Assembly (NCBI GenBank): GCA_002404395.1
Contig: DHJP01000045.1
Coordinates: 11,073 to 26,997 of the forward strand
DNA: 15,925 bases
Origin: Clostridiales bacterium UBA4717
Lineage (GTDB): Bacteria; Bacillota; Clostridia; Oscillospirales; CAG-272
Direction: 5' to 3'
Positions within the stretch are counted from its first letter, which is position 1; every line of letters starts with the position of its first letter. The position numbers were made by a program, and so were the translations under genes. Of this stretch, positions 14,105 through 15,925 are shown one piece after another. Below the pieces are notes generated by a model, which saw nothing but the letters and a program-made list of their open reading frames with translations, was not told the DNA's origin and did no database searches.

Positions 14105-15048
14105 GCAAGGAGTGCAAAGAGTACAAGGAATACAAAGAATATGCGCCGCTCGACGCGATCGGCGAAAATCTCTCGGAAAACGGAGCAAAGCTTGAGCGTG
14201 CGTTTGAGCTGAGGTTTGGCGAGCTTGATTCGCTTTGCAGATTTTCGGACAGCGAGGCGGAACTTTTGCGTTTGAACGAGAGGTCGCTCAGACATAAATT
14301 TGCGCTGAAGCCCGAGGAGAACGCACCGAAGCCGTCGTGCGAAGCGATCGAAATGTATTCGGAGGTGTGTTCGCTTGCGGATCATGCGCTGCTTTGCCGC
14401 ACGGCGGCAGAAAAAAGCTGCGGCGGACTTGCCTCGGTGCTCGGATCGCTTGAGCCGGAGCAAAGTGAAGAAGCGTTGGCTTTTGATCCGAAAATCGCTT
14501 ACCGCAAGGCTCCGGGCGCGGATATTGCATATGAGAAATTCGCGTCGGTGCTTCCCGATGCTTCGGCTCATTATTGCGAATCTTTCAGAGAGGTTTGCGA
14601 AAGCGTCAAAAGCGGTGATGCTGCGCTCGGGATACTCCCGCATGAAAATTCAGCGGACGGAAAACTTATGAGCTTTGTAAAGCTGATCGATGAATTTGAA
14701 TTGCGTATTGTCGCGGCGTGCGAGGTGGTATCTCGCGGACGCGGCGACGCCACGCGGTACATCCTTATCGGAAATGAGCTTTCGCTTATTGCGGTGCTCA
14801 CCGGTATCACGACGTTTGAGTTTGAGCTTAACGACCGCGGAGACGGTGCGCTTTCGCGCGTGCTGTCAGGCGCGTCGCTTTTGGGACTCGGAGTTGAGCG
14901 GCTTGACACGGTCGGCTTTTCGGATGGCGGCATAATTTATGATGTCAGGCTGGCGACAGATCAGGCGTCGCTTGAAGCGTATGTGCGTTTTCTGGAGCTT
15001 GAGTCGGTAAGCTTTATCCCGCTCGGCGTATATACGGAGCTGATATGA
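14101..15048 (+). CDS. Diverged chorismate mutase/prephenate dehydratase/ACT-like protein
   Basis: 315 residues. Residues about 16-105 are helical and place a FELRFGELDSLCR segment where AroQ-type chorismate mutases begin (weak). Residues 131-230 resemble prephenate dehydratase: AYRKAPGADIAYEKF, a GILPHENSADGKL stretch in place of the usual P-I-E-N-S, and DATRYILIG in place of the catalytic Thr-Arg-Phe (here Thr218-Arg219-Tyr220). Residues about 237-314 look like an ACT domain (LNDRGDGALSRVL), but the Phe-binding Glu-Ser-Arg-Pro is replaced by LDTVGF. It could be a divergent PheA or a regulatory or inactive paralogue. No strong SD is seen; its ATG overlaps the htpG stop, so reinitiation is likely. 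It begins with tandem Lys-Glu-Tyr/Cys triplets. Confidence 0.7.
   Translation: MSKECKEYKEYKEYAPLDAIGENLSENGAKLERAFELRFGELDSLCRFSDSEAELLRLNERSLRHKFALKPEENAPKPSCEAIEMYSEVCSLADHALLCRTAAEKSCGGLASVLGSLEPEQSEEALAFDPKIAYRKAPGADIAYEKFASVLPDASAHYCESFREVCESVKSGDAALGILPHENSADGKLMSFVKLIDEFELRIVAACEVVSRGRGDATRYILIGNELSLIAVLTGITTFEFELNDRGDGALSRVLSGASLLGLGVERLDTVGFSDGGIIYDVRLATDQASLEAYVRFLELESVSFIPLGVYTELI
14107..14142 (+). repeat. Four tandem 9-bp repeats encoding Lys-Glu-Cys/Tyr
   Basis: Units AAGGAGTGC, AAAGAGTAC, AAGGAATAC and AAAGAATAT encode K-E-C, K-E-Y, K-E-Y and K-E-Y (residues 3-14 of the PheA-like protein). The copies differ mainly at third codon positions, so they may be old or held by selection on protein sequence. 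A change in copy number would stay in frame. Confidence 0.8.
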
Positions 15049-15154
15049 ACATAAACGCTGACCGATATTCGTGTCGGAAGCAAAATTCGGACGCGAAAGC
15101 TGAGGTCTCAATTATCAGAGATTTTATTTTCGCGTTGGGGGAAGGAATACGATC

Positions 15155-15418
15155 ATGGAAAAAATTACATATCAGACACACGGCACCTGTGCACGTGCGA
15201 TCGAATTTGAACTTGACGGGGATTATGTGAAGAATGTTCGCTTTATCGGCGGATGCAACGGCAATACAAGCGGAATATCGGCGCTTGTCTCCGGGATGAA
15301 GGCGGAAGAGGTGATCGACAAGCTCAAGGGCATAACCTGCGGCTTCAAGGATACCTCATGTCCCGATCAGCTTGCGAAGGCGCTTGAAAAGGCGCTTGCC
15401 GAAACAAAACAAAAATAA
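15155..15418 (+). CDS. TSCPD domain-containing protein (small, TIGR03905-like)
   Basis: 87 residues covering a complete TSCPD domain. It starts MEKITYQTHGTCARAIEFEL, has GGCNGNTSGISALV near 33-46, and ends with the signature TSCPDQLAKAL (68-78). The Cys residues of the GTCA, GGCNGN, ITCG and TSCPD positions are all present, suggesting a metal site or redox pair. Related domains occur at the C-terminus of class II ribonucleotide reductases, but this stand-alone form, common in Firmicutes, has no settled function. ATG 15155 has the SD GAAGGA (15141-15146). It lies 106 bp after the PheA-like gene in the same direction, and no terminator or clear promoter is seen between, so co-transcription with htpG is possible. 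Confidence 0.88.
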   Translation: MEKITYQTHGTCARAIEFELDGDYVKNVRFIGGCNGNTSGISALVSGMKAEEVIDKLKGITCGFKDTSCPDQLAKALEKALAETKQK

Positions 15419-15455
15419 ACTGCGGTATGATATTTGCGGAAAGGTTAGGTATACA

Positions 15456-15925
15456 TTGAATTATCTTGAACAATACAACAGATGGCTTGAAAGCGACAAA
15501 GTGGATGAAGCGACAAAGGCGGAGCTTCGTGCGATAGCAGGCAATGACGCCGAGATAAAATATCTTTTTTCAAAGCGGCTTGACTTCGGAACTGCAGGTC
15601 TGCGCGGTACCATGAAGGCGGGAATGAATGCAATGAATGTTTACACGGTGGCGCAGGCGACTCAGGGATTTTCCGATCTGATCAACCGTGAAAACGGTGA
15701 AAAAAGCGTGGTCATTGCGCATGATTCGCGCAACAATTCCGAGCTGTTTTCACGGGTTTCCGCAGAGGTTTTCGCCGCCAACGGAATCAAAGTATTTTTC
15801 TTTGACGAGCTTCGCCCTACCCCCGTGCTTTCATATGCCGTGAGAGAGCTTCACTGTATTGCCGGCGTGAATATTACCGCATCGCACAATCCGAGCGAAT
15901 ACAACGGATACAAAGCATATTGGGA
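15456..15925 (+). CDS. Phosphoglucomutase/phosphomannomutase, alpha-D-phosphohexomutase family (3' truncated)
   Basis: The first 156 residues are visible before the window ends. RLDFGTAGLRG (41-51) and TASHNP (141-146, catalytic phosphoserine Ser143) are family signatures; AHDSR (88-92) fits the sugar-phosphate domain. The N-terminus (MNYLEQYNRWLES) fits the longer PGM2-type phosphoglucomutases that interconvert glucose 1- and 6-phosphate in the cytoplasm, though mannose phosphate use is possible. The start is TTG 15456: the first in-frame ATG, at 15612, would remove the DFGTAGLRG motif. The SD GGAAAGG (15438-15444) is a slightly long 11 bp upstream. It follows the TSCPD gene by 37 bp and is probably in the same transcript. 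It would link sugar uptake and glycogen or cell-wall precursor pools. Confidence 0.92.
   Translation, partial: MNYLEQYNRWLESDKVDEATKAELRAIAGNDAEIKYLFSKRLDFGTAGLRGTMKAGMNAMNVYTVAQATQGFSDLINRENGEKSVVIAHDSRNNSELFSRVSAEVFAANGIKVFFFDELRPTPVLSYAVRELHCIAGVNITASHNPSEYNGYKAYW

Noticed and set aside
15045..15230. 61-codon ORF starting on ATGA at the end of the PheA-like gene
   Set aside because: It overlaps the TSCPD gene out of frame for 76 bases and has no recognisable content; the ATGA overlap alone is weak evidence.
1..15925. CRISPR array, insertion sequence, prophage, tRNA or rRNA
   Set aside because: No regularly spaced direct repeats, transposase, phage genes, or tRNA/rRNA signatures were seen on either strand.
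15612..15925. ATG start for the phosphoglucomutase gene
   Set aside because: It would remove the conserved DFGTAGLRG motif; the upstream TTG at 15456 gives the family-typical N-terminus.

Overview
The window looks like a chromosomal segment of an uncultured anaerobic Firmicute, probably a gut-type member of class Clostridia. Signs of this are strong GGAAAGG-like Shine-Dalgarno (SD) sites, near-consensus sigma-A promoters with extended -10 boxes, a small TSCPD-domain protein, two secreted dockerin-bearing proteins with GLUG repeats, and a clostridial-style HtpG. The taxonomic call is inference; there is no rRNA or other phylogenetic marker here.

Layout. (1) 1-87: the last 28 codons of an unidentified plus-strand gene. 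(2) 88-4311: a sugar-use region with an MFS transporter (442-1683) and a cytoplasmic family 2 glycoside hydrolase (1972-4311). Each has its own promoter and a long structured 5' leader. The two leaders share a hairpin-plus-SD module, and a truncated third copy lies at 87-209 with no gene after it. (3) 4457-5833: a sodium:neurotransmitter-symporter-type amino-acid transporter with its own promoter, ending in a strong hairpin terminator. (4) 5834-6190: a non-coding gap holding two long terminator hairpins and, between them, a cluster of back-to-back hairpins. (5) 6191-11944, minus strand: a two-gene operon for secreted multidomain proteins. The first encodes 1367 residues (carbohydrate-binding-like module, beta-helix, two more such modules, GLUG, dockerin). 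The second encodes 535 residues (GLUG repeats, dockerin). (6) 12200 to the end, plus strand: htpG from a near-perfect promoter, then a 4-nt-overlapping gene for a degenerate chorismate mutase/prephenate dehydratase/ACT-like protein, a TSCPD protein, and the start of a phosphoglucomutase that runs off the window.

How the parts may work together. The secreted dockerin proteins probably bind or cut complex glycans outside the cell. The MFS carrier and the signal-peptide-less GH2 enzyme would import and hydrolyse a released glycoside, and phosphoglucomutase would feed hexose phosphates into metabolism. This link is inference; substrates cannot be read from the sequence.

Most notable signals: the GH2 leader, which looks like an unassigned riboswitch (a closed multi-helix domain starting about 8 nt after the predicted transcription start, and a strand that can pair either with a local partner or with the SD); the covarying hairpin-SD module shared with the MFS leader; the Hsp90-coupled PheA-like protein; and a repeated ~190-residue module in the 1367-residue protein.
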